Shown: positions 22,877-33,017 of the stretch, piece after piece | Layout of the letters: every line of letters starts with the position of its first letter | How positions within the stretch are numbered: the stretch's first letter is position 1 | Assembly (NCBI GenBank): GCA_963989385.1 | Contig: OZ022509.1 | Span: 78,328,667-78,392,666 of the forward strand | Direction: 5' to 3' | From: Ctena decussata | Lineage: Eukaryota; Mollusca; Bivalvia; Lucinida; Lucinidae | DNA: 64,000 nucleotides | Made by a program: the position numbers and the translations under genes | The notes under the pieces: generated by a model | What the model was told of the DNA's origin: nothing | Seen by the model: only the letters and a program-made list of their open reading frames with translations | The model's database searches: none

Positions 22877-23216
22877 TTAGGTCAGGGCCATCATAGAGTC
22901 TGACGACCGATCCCCCGGTGTGCAATTAAAGAGTGCAGCAAAGCTATCAACCGTGATTGGGTTAATCACTAAGCATGCAGACTGTCGCATAACATTTAAA
23001 TTATAGCCAATACGTTTGTGACGTATTATTATTTTTCGGAATTGATCAGAAAAATCAGTCCTACCCTTAATCTTTTTGAATTTGTATACTAAGTCACCAT
23101 AAAATTCTGGTTCCGATAGGCCTTGGTGTAAAAGAAATTTTAATCCGACATCAAATTTTGAAACCAATTCATGGTGTCTACGCTAGAATTTAGAAAAAGC
23201 CTTTCTAAGTTTATGA
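22877..23216 (-). pseudogene. fragment of a mollusc-type repeat-associated ORF
   Basis: The minus strand reads YHKLRKAFSKF, one TAG stop, RRHHELVSKFDVG, then about 90 open codons including LSEPEFYGDLVYKF and ACLVINPITVDSFAALFNC, to a stop. The same YHKLRKAFSK start is present in another repeat context at 34816. I have seen closely similar text as an uncharacterised repeat-borne protein segment in bivalve genomic sequence (recollection, not checked). I do not recognise a catalytic domain in it. It is broken by the in-frame stop and lacks flanking coding sequence, so it is a remnant. It may belong with the B family, which abuts it on the same strand sense. Confidence 0.6.
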
Positions 23217-23748
23217 TACCTAAAACCATCAAGGGGAAATAACTCTAAAAGTAAGAAAGCAAGAGTTGTCATTCTTGTTCGCGACACATTGTCATGACCT
23301 GTTCTACATATCTGTGAAGTATCATGAAAATATGTCGAAGGGTATTCAAGTTATGGAGCGGACACGAAATCACACTTAAAACAATCAAGGGAAAATAACT
23401 CAAAACGTAAGAAAGCAAGGGTTGTTATTCTTGTTCGCGACACATCTTCATGACCTGCTCTACATATCTGTGAAGTATCATGAAAATATTCCAAAGGGTA
23501 TTCAAGTTACATAGCGGACACGAATTGGCCAAAAAATTCACCAAAGGAAAGATAACTCAAAAATTACAAAAGCAAGAGTTACCATTCTTGCACGCGACAC
23601 ATCGCCATGACCTGTCCTACATAATTGAAGTATCATGAAACTATTCCAAAGGGTATTTAAGATATGGAGCGAACAAGAAAATGTTTACAGACGGACGGAC
23701 GCCAGACTCATCGCTATATCCCTGGAACCTTTCGGTCGGGGGATAAAA

Positions 23749-24822
23749 AGGCGATGATCAGGAAATTTCAACTAAAGATGTAATGACCAATTCAACTGTA
23801 AAGGAAGCAATGTTTTAACCACCCCAAGATCCTAATAAGATCACTTTTAAGATTGATTTTGAAACCCTAGGTCTTTGAAAGGAAATAGCTGATTGTGGTA
23901 TTCAAACAATTATATCAATATGATGGGTAATACCAAACCTCATTTAAGTACACACTATGCATGCAATATCAAAATTGAAGACAAAACATGTATATTTCTT
24001 TCCTTTTATGTTTATGAAGGCGGGATCTGAAGTCTGTACATGTATTCCTGATCATTGCATACCTTTTTATTTTCGAAAGACAAATGATAATTCAACTGAC
24101 AGAGATGATTCAAAAGTAAATAGGAAAATTCTCTGTATTGCCACAATTCAATCCTCGATCCCAGTTAAGACACCATGTGGGAAAAGGGAACACAAAATTA
24201 GTCATTACCAAAGGCATCATCAGCGGCAGCTATGTGAACAGCCATTTCAAATGTAGGTGGTCACCGGGCTAGCCTCAACATCACTAACAATATATCAATA
24301 ATAGACTTTAGGAAAAAAATTTGTAAGATGTAAATTCTTAAAAGCCACCGAATACTTTATGAAAATAAACTTTTGAAGAGACAAATTTAGTACTGCATGT
24401 ATCAATGAAACGTGTTCTTTAGACTAACAACAGTACATACCACATAAGAAAGCAAAACTGATTGAACTGAGAAAAGATGCGTGCAACAATTATTTATACT
24501 GAAATGTCAAATACTTAGGTTATTGTAAAACAATCAATGTTCGACTCCTTATTCAAAACAACTTTGTTGTCACGTACTAAATGACAGTATTAATACTTTC
24601 TCAGCGGTAATAGCAAGTTGAATTTATTGTTGCCCAGTGTGTGGAAATCGCGACTGTGTCTGCCATTAACTGTGCACTTTGGATTGGAAATCTAAAAGTA
24701 CTTCATCTATACACGCCATGAATCCATTTTTTTTATCTCTCTCTCTCTCCAGCTCTCTCTCTCTCTCCCGACTAATCCTTCATAAACGATGACATATGTC
24801 TTCCTGAAAAAAAAATATATTC
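23749..24822. other. gene-free, with B2 fragment and TC microsatellite
   Basis: Between 24030 and 24270 is a B-related fragment (GACACCATGTGGGAAAAGGG, CATCAGCGGCAGC, GTAGGTGGTCACCGGGCTAG) that recurs at 50190-50310 and 55695-55815. A (TC)n tract broken by CCAG lies at 24735-24768. Nothing else recognised. Confidence 0.6.
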
Positions 24823-25058
24823 TAGCCGCGACACGAAAAAACCAACAAGGTGGCTTTGCGCCCGGCACAGAGTCAGATTAGCCTGGGCATCCGCCCAGTC
24901 TGACCATAGTCTTTGCTGTCCGCATGGAGGTAGCTTAGACCCTTAGCTACCCTTTAATCGCTTAATGAAGAGTCTGATCAGACTGAGGGGATGCCCAGGC
25001 TGATCTGAGTCTGCGCTGGGCGCACAACCACATTGTTGGTTTTCTCATGTCGCGGCTC
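24823..25058. mobile_element. GAGCCGCG MITE, copy 1
   Basis: An imperfect palindrome of about 235 bp. The ends AGCCGCGACACGAAAAAACC and inverse CATGTCGCGGCT, the inner CCAACAA / TTGTTGG, the GCGCCC...GGGCGC pair, and the central GCTTAGACCCTTAGCTACCC follow. Nine copies or parts occur in the window; no open frame. The target duplication is not clear in this copy. Confidence 0.85.
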
Positions 25059-25162
25059 ATTTAATTTGTCAGTGCCGCAGCTTTTACTGTTTTGATGGTA
25101 GGTTTTTTCTTACACTAAAATAGATGTCTTTAAATGGATTTGTATAGAAAAAAAATACTATT

Positions 25163-25498
25163 TTAGGCACTGTTTAGCCTTCGGCTTCTTACACACATTT
25201 CTTTAAAAGAACTGTAAATGCAAGTGACATATCTTGACGTGCGATGATATTTAGTTTCAATAAATACTCCACGGAATCCTCTAAAATGGTTACACGTTGA
25301 CACGTTTTCAATTAAGTGACCGTTTCCTGACAGCGAATCCGGTTTCATCTGTATTATGTCATTAAACTCAGAGTCAGAGACCAAATGTTGACCTTCCTTC
25401 GTTTGTTGGCTACGTAACGTCTGGAGTATAGACCCCGAAAAGTTAAGCATATCTGAATTCCAATTTCTCTGCTGGACCATTGATAGACTACCCTTGTT
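25163..25498 (-). CDS. candidate terminal exon, function unknown
   Basis: On the minus strand a splice-acceptor-like TTTAAATTTCAG precedes 25498, and the frame stays open for 111 codons (NKGSLSMVQQRNWNSDM... to ...VRSRRLNSA, stop at 25163-25165). The composition is mixed and hydrophilic with many Ser, Glu and Lys, unlike the low-complexity reading of the nearby repeats. The stretch is not part of any repeat seen in this window. I recognise no domain, signal peptide or membrane segment. No upstream exon and no AATAAA were found close by. It may be a real 3' exon of a gene extending to higher coordinates, or chance. Confidence 0.3.
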   Translation of the reverse strand, partial: NKGSLSMVQQRNWNSDMLNFSGSILQTLRSQQTKEGQHLVSDSEFNDIIQMKPDSLSGNGHLIENVSTCNHFRGFRGVFIETKYHRTSRYVTCIYSSFKEMCVRSRRLNSA

Positions 25499-25826
25499 CT
25501 GAAATTTAAAGACAACTGTTGTTAGCTGTTTTACGGCCCTGTTATTTCATAACCTATGTGAGAAGTGAGATTTACTTTGATGAAATAGCAGTGTCACTGG
25601 ACTGTTACATAATAGGATTACGACACCAAATAAACAAGAACATTTGTCTTTAAGTGTTTGTGTGACATTAGCTATACGCTTTGCATGTTATCTACCTTAT
25701 GTAAACTGTTAAAGATTTGGACTTTAATTGCTAGTTGTTTTCTCTGCATATCATATAAATGTCAGAACTACGGCTTCAGCAGAATTATTCCTCGCACGGA
25801 AATTCAAAGCACTGTCAAACATAATT

Positions 25827-26059
25827 GAGCCGCGACACGACAAAACCAACAAAGTGGTAGTGCGCCCAGCAAACTCAGATCAGCCTGGGCAACCGCCCAG
25901 TCTGATCAGAGTCTTCGCTGTACGCATAGAGGTAGCTTAGACCCTTAGCGACCCTTTGAGCACTTAACGAAGAGTCTGGCAAAATGTGCGGATGTCCAGG
26001 CTGAACTTAGTCTATGTTGGGCGCACAACCACTGTGTTGGTTTTCTCGATTCGCGGCTG
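25827..26059. mobile_element. GAGCCGCG MITE, copy 2
   Basis: Full-length palindromic copy, flanked by AATT on both sides (25823-25826 and 26060-26063). This supports a 4-bp target duplication. Confidence 0.88.
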
Positions 26060-26304
26060 AATTTATAATTGGAACTGTCTACTTTGTTGCATTAATGTTT
26101 GAATTTTTATAAGCCTTTACGTAATGCGACTGTCACAAACAATGATTATGCAGCCATAAAACGTCGACAAACGCATGCAAAAAAACGAAAAATGACACGA
26201 GTATGTGCAATTCTGGTGCCTGATGCTCAGAAACCCAAACCGCGCCCGTTAGGAAATATTTGGAGTGGATGCCAGTTGCCTGTCTAGGTCTGACCATCAT
26301 GAAT

Positions 26305-26539
26305 GAGCCGCGACACGACAAAATCAACAAAGTGGTATGTAAATCACGCGAACTCAGGACAGTCTGGGCATCCGCCAGGTGTCCTCAAAGCCATCGCTGT
26401 CGGCATGGAGATAGGTTAGACCCTTAACTACCCTTTAAGTGCACAGTAAAGACTCTAATGAGATTGGGCCGATGCCCAAGCTGATATGAGTCTTAGCGTG
26501 GCCCTCATACAACTTTGTTGGTTTTGTCGTGATGCGGCT
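26305..26539. mobile_element. GAGCCGCG MITE, copy 3
   Basis: Same termini (GAGCCGCGACACGACAAAAT, and GTCGTGATGCGGCT inverted). The interior is more diverged, with GCGCCC lost on the left side. Confidence 0.85.
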
Positions 26540-26604
26540 AATTTTGGTTTTTCAAATGTCTGAGGTTTAACGACACTGAAGACCTTTCCTTCGCTATATT
26601 TTAC

Positions 26605-26730
26605 TGATTGTTTATCACGTCTATGAGAAACTGAAAACAGAAATGTTTAAGCCCCACCCCCCATCCCATAATTGTTTTTCACGTCTATGAGAAAGTGAAA
26701 ACAACCGGAAATGTTTAAGCCCCCCCCCCT
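26605..26730 (+). repeat. tandem duplication of about 65 bp
   Basis: ATTGTTTATCACGTCTATGA and ATTGTTTTTCACGTCTATGA start near 26609 and 26671, each ending GAAATGTTTAAGCCCC plus a C-rich run. Confidence 0.8.
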
Positions 26731-27125
26731 CCCCGCCTTCCATAGTAATCTTTTGCTAACCGTCTCAAGGCGGTACTTCTGTTGCTGTTCCTTGATGTTA
26801 TATTATGCTATAACCGCTTGTCAATGGTCTCTGGCGGTTTGGTCATCTGTATTGCTGCCCAATTTGCCATAAATTTTGTTTGGTTTGTAGTTAAAATAAC
26901 AAATAAGTAAAATGGATGTTGATGCTGTTATTGGGGTAGCTGAATGACCATCTGTTTGGGAAAGAGCTGCTCATTCGGTTTACTATGCGCGTCTTTCGTA
27001 AACTTATGTCAATTTATGTGTGTATGTGCTTCTTTCCCTTTTGGTTTTAAGAGCCTAATGTTGGATTTGATTGTATTAGTTCCTGATCATTGCCTATCAC
27101 ATTACTTTACATGTAATGTTGCATG
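26730..27125 (-). repeat. B-family copy, minus strand
   Basis: On the minus strand this has the B order: GATCAGGAACTAATACAATC, CCAAAAGGGAAAGAAGCAC, AAAGACGCGCATAGTAAACC, CCAAACAGATGGTCATTC, ACAGAAGTACCGCCTTGAG. It is one of the longer uninterrupted B copies. Confidence 0.75.
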
Positions 27126-27806
27126 TATTACCTGTTTCAAATTATCATGTTAGACTTTGTCCAAGGACTATTTTGTAAAATTAAAATGTTTTGTTTTGGA
27201 TGCCACATGAGTTTACGCTGATAGCGTAATCATTTTGTGTGCACATCAGTATTAGGACACAAGAGCGCAAGAAAACTTTAAAATCTCCTGGCGGAAGACT
27301 TTGTGGAACACTGTCAGACGTTGGTACTAATAGAAAGGAATGACTTTATTACATTACAGTTTAAACATCTCTGAAAGAAAGTGCAAAAACCGTCTACTAC
27401 TAGAATTATACGACTTCATATAATGTGTATGTCACAACTGATTATAACTGATTCGCATCTAACCATATTTGAGAAAACGTAAACTCACTGTTTTGGGGTA
27501 AACGCCTACCTTTTTATAAAAAGAAAATAAGCAGACGGTGCATGCCCTGATCGGGCGCTGCAGAATGCGGCAGCTGATCAGGATCAACACTGCTTACGTA
27601 AAATTTCCAGCAATGTCTTTAAAAATGATAATAAATAATAAAAAAACAACGTGTATGACAAACACCTAGAAAACGATGATGGATGGATGACTAAATAGCG
27701 AACTTACGTCCTTTTTCAAGTTCAGCAGTATTTCAGTCATATCGTAATGAAAGGCTATGTGAAATGTAGCCCCGTTTACTGTTACAGTAGTAGTTGAAAT
27801 TATTTC
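27126..27806. other. no gene seen
   Basis: A short GATCGGGCGCTGCAG...CAGCTGATCAGGATCAAC segment at about 27548-27590 resembles the centre of the TTAA MITE at 46824-47062. Otherwise nothing. Confidence 0.5.
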
Positions 27807-27887
27807 CGCCGCCAGCGGGAATTGAACTCGGAAACAAGTGCTAGTTCAAAAGGCAAACGCTACACCCACTGAGCTACCAGACCTACC
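27807..27887 (-). tRNA. tRNA-like sequence with good A and B boxes
   Basis: The minus strand reads TGGTAGCTCAGTGGGTGTAG (A-box) and GAGTTCAATTCCCGC (B-box) at tRNA spacing, with CTTTTGAA in the anticodon loop position. The acceptor ends do not pair well. Probably a tRNA-derived repeat or tRNA pseudogene. Confidence 0.5.
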
Positions 27888-28114
27888 CCTAATATGATGA
27901 ATGGACGCATAGAATTTATTAGGTTAGAAGAGTACACTAGCCTTAAATTGGTAATCCTTGAAGTGTTTCTCTTCGAATATTTGCTCATTGATTTGTGCAA
28001 GCAAAGATATTGGCCATCAGCTTAGGTCGCCTTAGCTGGCGGTTTTAAGGTTAAGAATCGGCGATGCATTACACGTGGCTCTGCTGATTCGTTAACCTGA
28101 CTTGGGTGGGTTGG

Positions 28115-29640
28115 GCCTTGTGTTCCCGTACATCATCCATAGTACAGCTTATATTTTATTTTGTATTTTGAGATCTGAGAATATAGTCTGACAAATCATA
28201 TATGTTTGATTAGTTTAAGCTGTTATTCTGGATCATCGAGTTTTAAATATTTGGACCCCTTTCTGACTATAATCAGTCATTGTATCGATTGCCTTTTTAA
28301 AGGGCTACTGCACTGTTTCTTCACTATTTCCAGAAATATTCCTAATTAACAGATATTTATGAGAGGAACAGATTGCTGAAAACCCCATCGAAAAATTCTT
28401 ACCCAAACTGTAATTATTGACAATTAAAGTTTAAGCAAATTAGATTTTAAGCCCCGCCCACTTTTCCTTTTCTACAGCTTTACTTGCAAAATGTGATTTG
28501 GATTCCAGTTATTATTACCATATTCTGATGCAAAATATTCAAACTTTTTTAAAACTTTTTTCATGAAATGATTTAACTCGTCTCACTGAATCTATTTTAG
28601 GGGAAAAAATGTAAAACATTATTTGAAAATATAATTTTTTTAAAATAAAAATTTTATGAATGACTCAGATGACGTCATAAGAGTCCGTGCATATTTTTCA
28701 GCTATTTAAAATTTAAATTGCTTATAACTTTTTAACCATTTGGAATTTTTCTTTGCGGTTTTCGAAATTCTTTTAGACAAAACAATACCAGTTATTTCCA
28801 GTGATTTCGGTGCTGGTTGAGAAACAGTACAGTAGCCCTTTAAAATAAAGAAATAACAGTATTCTTCACTCTGAGTTTCGTCATCAGATATTGTCAGAGT
28901 CACTGATGAGGCTTGTGTAGCCGAAACTTTTAATTATGGCCCATGTTTTTTCTAATATTTGAATGTGTTCTCTGCTCTTGATGGATACCTTTTAGATTTT
29001 ACTGCAGCTGATATTGTGCCATGTAGCGGCCGTAACACATCTCCCCATGCATCATCCATAGCGCAGATTACACGTCTTTATTGTTGTCTTTTGAGGTCGG
29101 AGAATACATTTTAAGAAATTGGAAATGAGAAATTTTCTTTTAAATGTGGTTTTCTTCTCTTGAAGGAACACTTAGATAGTTTCATTTGACTGCACTGCTG
29201 CTAATGATGTGCTGTGTGGCGGCCTTAAACGTCTCCGTACATCATCCATGGTGCAGATTATATTTTATTGTTGTCCTTTGAGATCGGAGAATAGAATCTG
29301 ACAAACTAGAAATATTTGATACTTATCAGTCACTTAAACGACTGCCTTATTTCAATTTGGAAATTAAAGTATTGTTTTCTCCGGTTTTCGTTACCAGATA
29401 TTGTCAGGGTGACTGATGAGCTTATGTAGCCGAAATTTTAAAGTATGGCCTATGTTCTTGATTTTGAATGTGTTACATTCGCTTGCAGGAACTGTTTAGT
29501 ATTCAAATTCAACTGCACTGCAGCTGATGTTGTACCGTTTTATGGACGTAAAACGTCTGTCTGTGCATCATCCATAGTGCAGATTGTATTTATTTTTTGT
29601 CCTTTGAGATCGGAGAATATAATTTGAGAAATCAGGATTT
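28115..29640 (+). repeat. D-family cluster (CATCATCCATAGTGCAGATT)
   Basis: The landmark CATCATCCAT occurs at 28131, 29050, 29240 and 29566, followed each time by AGTGCAGATTATATTTTATT, GTCCTTTGAGATCGGAGAAT. It alternates with a companion segment (TTTCGTCACCAGATATTGTC, GGTCACTGATGAGGC, GCCGAAACTTT, GGCCCATGTTC). Both segments recur at 51.3-51.5 and 52.2-52.6 kb, and the companion alone at 47.6 kb on the minus strand. No coding potential. The first D segment is split by a TTAA element. Confidence 0.75.
28301..28839. mobile_element. TTAA-flanked TIR element (AGGGCTACTG)
   Basis: AGGGCTACTGCACTGTTTC and its near-perfect inverse GAAACAGTACAGTAGCCCT bound 539 bp, with TTAA directly outside each end (28297-28300 and 28840-28843). 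The D relatives at 51.39 and 52.40 kb read GCCT-ATTAAGATT-AGAAATAAC without the insert, which is an empty site. TTAA duplication is typical of piggyBac and Kolobok elements. There is no transposase, so this is a non-autonomous copy. Confidence 0.85.
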
Positions 29641-30280
29641 TCATATTTTCGCTCTCTTAAACAATACTTATGTCATAACAAACACTTTTACAATCACTCG
29701 AATCAGTAGTACCGGGGAATTTCCAAACCTTCGGACAAATGAACTAATTACCTGTCCTAAATTGGACTAGTTTGGCTTGAAAATGCAGTCAAAGATGGAA
29801 TGCTCGTTTAAGAACAGTCTTATCTTTGCTCAAACCTATCGGTACCAACACTCAGAAGCTATACGGTAAATGTGATAACAGTGACATCCTTCTTTTGAGG
29901 AATAGCTTTCGTGCAACTGTATTGCAATTGTTAGCCCAAATAGAACAAATTAAATACAGCAAACATCTGATATTTGAGTTCTCGTTTTGGCTATCTATCA
30001 ATCCCCATATACTGACACAAAAAGAAACTAGGCTGTTAACTTAGAAATAAAGTACCTGTGTAGATAAAATATAAACTAATTAGATATCAAAATGAGTGGA
30101 GTTCATTTGGCAACATGGTGCATTATTTTTAAATTATTTTAGATAATTTTGAGTATATTTCTTTATCCTTAAATGACTAGGGGGTAAAAAAGTAAAAGTT
30201 GCACATTTTAAAATTCTGATCTAAAATATTTTTGACCGCAGATATGTGACAATTTATATGGAAATTAATCAGTATCTAGC
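29641..30280. other. no gene seen
   Basis: A 72-codon frame at 29826-30044 shows no recognisable family, and no repeats are shared with the window. Confidence 0.5.
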
Positions 30281-30511
30281 ATGTCCTCCTCTCCTACAGA
30301 TCAACGCAAGTATACTAAAACCATTCAGAACCGTTTGTGTACCTACACGTTGCTCTTGCGCAGTTCTTGTAGCGGTTTTGGGACGTTGGTGATCTCTAAC
30401 GTGCTTATTCTGATAGACAAGTGGTTGCAAATTGATGTCGGCATTTCTGTGGCAGTTAAACTGTCTAGCGACGTCACTAGCACTGATGCCAGATGCAAGT
30501 TGTAGTAGCAC
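30281..30511 (-). pseudogene. broken Tc1/mariner-like transposase N-terminal fragment
   Basis: The minus strand reads QLASGISASDVARQFNCHRN, the typical helix-turn-helix segment of a Tc1/IS630-type transposase. It is followed by a VRDHQRPKTATRTAQEQRV linker in the place where these proteins have R-P-G-R-P-R and T-x-x-Q-D/E-x-x. The frame then departs from the family after about residue 55, and the catalytic DDE part is absent. It is a truncated, frameshifted remnant of a DNA-binding domain. No terminal inverted repeats were found around it. Confidence 0.6.
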
Positions 30512-31315
30512 CAGATTTTGTTTTAGTTTTCTTGAAGCCGAGGCATCTTGTAAACGATGAAATTCAAAACGAAATGTGATTTTGTAATTGCATAATCAGT
30601 ATAGAATTTGGTCAGTGTTAACACGTAGCTGTAAACATGTGCACTGAAAGCACGTGCAAACAGTTGCAAAATGTCCTGTGACCAGTTTGAAGGACACGCT
30701 TGCTCTAGAATATTGTGCCATTTAGTACAGTATGTAGAGGAGTATTTACACACTCTTGTTGCATGATTTAATTGCTGTAAGCAGAGCAACTAAAAAGTTA
30801 AGCTAAATAAAATAGTACATGGTTACTTTTTGGTGTGTAGCATTTTAATGATTGAATTCTAAATACTCACTTTATAGCGGGTGACATGTTTACACACTTG
30901 CTTCTGATGTTATTCAAGCGCAACTTTGTACGGAAAGACCTAATAACCCCAGAACTAAATTGGCTTCATTTTTACATCCGTTTGGGTAAATCAGTTTTAG
31001 GTAAACAATAAGTAGTTTCCAAATTGTCAGTTAATCAAATTTAAAATTGTTGATTGTCGTTATCGTTTTGATTTTAAATTAAAAGAATTTGGATAGCTTT
31101 GTATGTTTGTTTTTGACCATAATATTTCAGGATTGGCAACATTAAGTCAAAAATGGTATGACAGTGAAGTGCACATGCAGGCTCTTAACAGACTTAAAAG
31201 AACAGTTTAGGTCACGAAATCTCAATTCTCTTAACAATTAAATTGGACTTAGCTATCAGCGCAGACGCCTATTCTGGAAATGCGCATTTTGCATTTTTTC
31301 TCCCGACCAAGCTCC
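30512..31315. other. no gene seen
   Basis: Open frames are short and unrecognised; no repeat landmarks. Confidence 0.5.
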
Positions 31316-31505
31316 TATAGAGTTATAGCTTTAAGCCCATTTAGGGTGAATTGCTGCCACTTTGTATCTGATCGTCTAGAATAGATCGTTAATTGAAAGC
31401 CTCAGGTGATGTAACAACTTATAGGATTTGATAGCCTGAAAATACGCAAACTAACTTAAGAGACAAATTGGTTTTGTTATCAATATGTCGAGGAAATATT
31501 TCACC
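31316..31505 (+). repeat. dispersed repeat shared with 42788-42972
   Basis: TATAGCTTTAAGCCCATT, TAGATCGTTAAT, GCAACTTATAG/ACAACTTATAGG, CCTGAAAAT-CGCAA and TATGTCGAGGAA occur in the same order at both places over about 190 bp. Confidence 0.75.
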
Positions 31506-31650
31506 TTTTGTGTCTGTAGGCAAACTTCATGACCGCAGTTAATCGCGCAATTGAGTCTGCAGAAAGTTGCATCCTATTTGGTAGATCATAATATGAGACT
31601 GAAATTAATTGTGTAGGTTTAACAGTGTAACCTCCGTACTTTCAAAAATT

Positions 31651-31788
31651 GTGAGCTCTCGCCAAGAGCTTGATATACTGGTACTATTTTAGTTACTTTA
31701 TCAAAGTGAGCGCTCGACAAGTGCCTGCTATACTGAGACCAAAGCACACCTTGCTCCCAGTACACTGAGCATTTGTCAAGCACTCACA
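31651..31788. repeat. three copies of a 30-bp motif, two direct and one inverted
   Basis: GTGAGCTCTCGCCAAGAGCT (31651), GTGAGCGCTCGACAAGTGCC (about 31706) and the inverse of GTGAGTGCTTGACAAATGCT (ending about 31788). The outer pair can form a hairpin. Confidence 0.6.
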
Positions 31789-31828
31789 TTGCTTAGCGGT
31801 CTTCTAGCGTCTCCACGGACAACAGACT

Positions 31829-32090
31829 TTGTTGTTGTATTGTACTTCACGTCCAGTGTAAACAGCTATGTTCATGTCGGGACGTTCAGTTAACCGAACC
31901 ACACTTTTCCTGGGAAGGCTAAGACCTCCGACGCGGATTACCAGTACTAAGTGCATATACTTTCGCCAGTAGTTGACAACTGACCTTCTTGGATTAGCGG
32001 AAGGAGAAAAGTGGCCGGACCGAGTTTCGAACCGGTACCTCTTGCTCTTGAGTGAGACACGCTACCGACTGCGCCACGCGGCCCGGCGGT
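31829..32090 (-). mobile_element. tRNA-derived SINE, copy 3
   Basis: On the minus strand: tRNA-like head (GCGTGGCGCAGTCGGTAG, GGTTCGAAAC), the same body as at 3159-3722 (TCAACTACTGGCGAAAGTAT, TTAACTGAACGTCCCGACAT) and the tail GGACGTGAAGTACAA then (CAA)n. The direct repeat AACAGACT flanks it (31821-31828 and 32091-32098). This head has CTCAAGAG in the anticodon position where the others have CAT, so the heads diverged or were exchanged. Confidence 0.88.
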
Positions 32091-32098
32091 AACAGACT

Positions 32099-33017
32099 AA
32101 GGAGAGCTTTATCTAAATTGAAAAGTACAGCTACCGCTCAGTGTGGTGCATCTCTATATATTCTGACAGCATGCATGTCTAAGCCGCGGCAGTCCTAAAT
32201 CTACAAAATCCACTGGCTTTGTATCTAAAGTTTTGTCTAAGTATGCACTTTTGTTGGCATTTAGTTGCACTTTCTTGGCATGTCTTCGCCTACTAGTCTC
32301 CAATTAACGTTTTTGCACTGGACAAATATAACAGGTGAATTAAAACGAACAATTTGTGGGAAAACACTATCATCTGGAAAATTTGCTATTGATTGTGATA
32401 TCCTGTATATTGTATAAACATCTGCCAGAAATACAATTGTGTACCTTAATGATCAGACGCGGAGCAGTTAGTGTCAATTAGAAGAGCAATATCGTTAAAA
32501 TAAGATTTGCTGTCGGCTAAATACTTACCACATCTTCCCTGTTATTTATTTCACTGTGTTGTGGATCACGTTCTTCCGAGATTAGGTATATAATATTGCA
32601 ATGTCCTGAGCATGGTTTCAGTGTCTTAATGTCAATTGTCTTCCTTCTACAGCTATTGAAGTATCTTTTCTTTGCTATAGCAATGTGTATGGGGACACTT
32701 CCATGGTCAACGTTTGTGTCAATACGCCTGTCCGATATGGAGGGTGGGGTTATCAACACTTAATGGTTGTTGGAAAGAATATGCTTCTAGAAGAGCAAAC
32801 TCTTTCCATTATAGTTGCTCATAGTATCAAGGTCTTTCTTTAAAAATTGATTTCCAACTGAGGAGAGAGGCAAAAATAAAGAAAAAAGCAGAGATTCTGA
32901 AATTTTTTATCCTTTCAGCTCAATCATGGTCATTGCATAGTACGTTTGACTGTTACAGCTGTAGAAATACTGTTAATGAGATGATCGTGTCTAAATCATT
33001 GTAACTTAAGCAGTTGT
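32099..33017. other. no gene seen
   Basis: Apart from an AAGAATATGCTTC...GAGCAAACTCTT hairpin motif at 32772-32812 related to the one at 4672, nothing recognised. Confidence 0.5.

Larger units (their letters stand above)
21624..23748 (-). mobile_element. pearl-like element C with head at the right end
   Basis: On the minus strand the right end reads as T-run, ATCCCC-GACCGAAAGGTTCC-GGGGAT stem-loop, ATAGCGATGAG and GTCCGTCCGTC, which is the head plan of the other pearl-like elements. The core units (GAGCGGACACGAAAT, CTGTGAAGTATCATGAAA, GGGGAAATAACTC) occur at 21951, 22083, 22239, 23356, about 23510 and 23667, spaced 132-157 bp. They are split by a B fragment and a coding remnant at 22278-23216. 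A partial second copy lies at 58520-58830. The left end is approximate. Confidence 0.6.
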
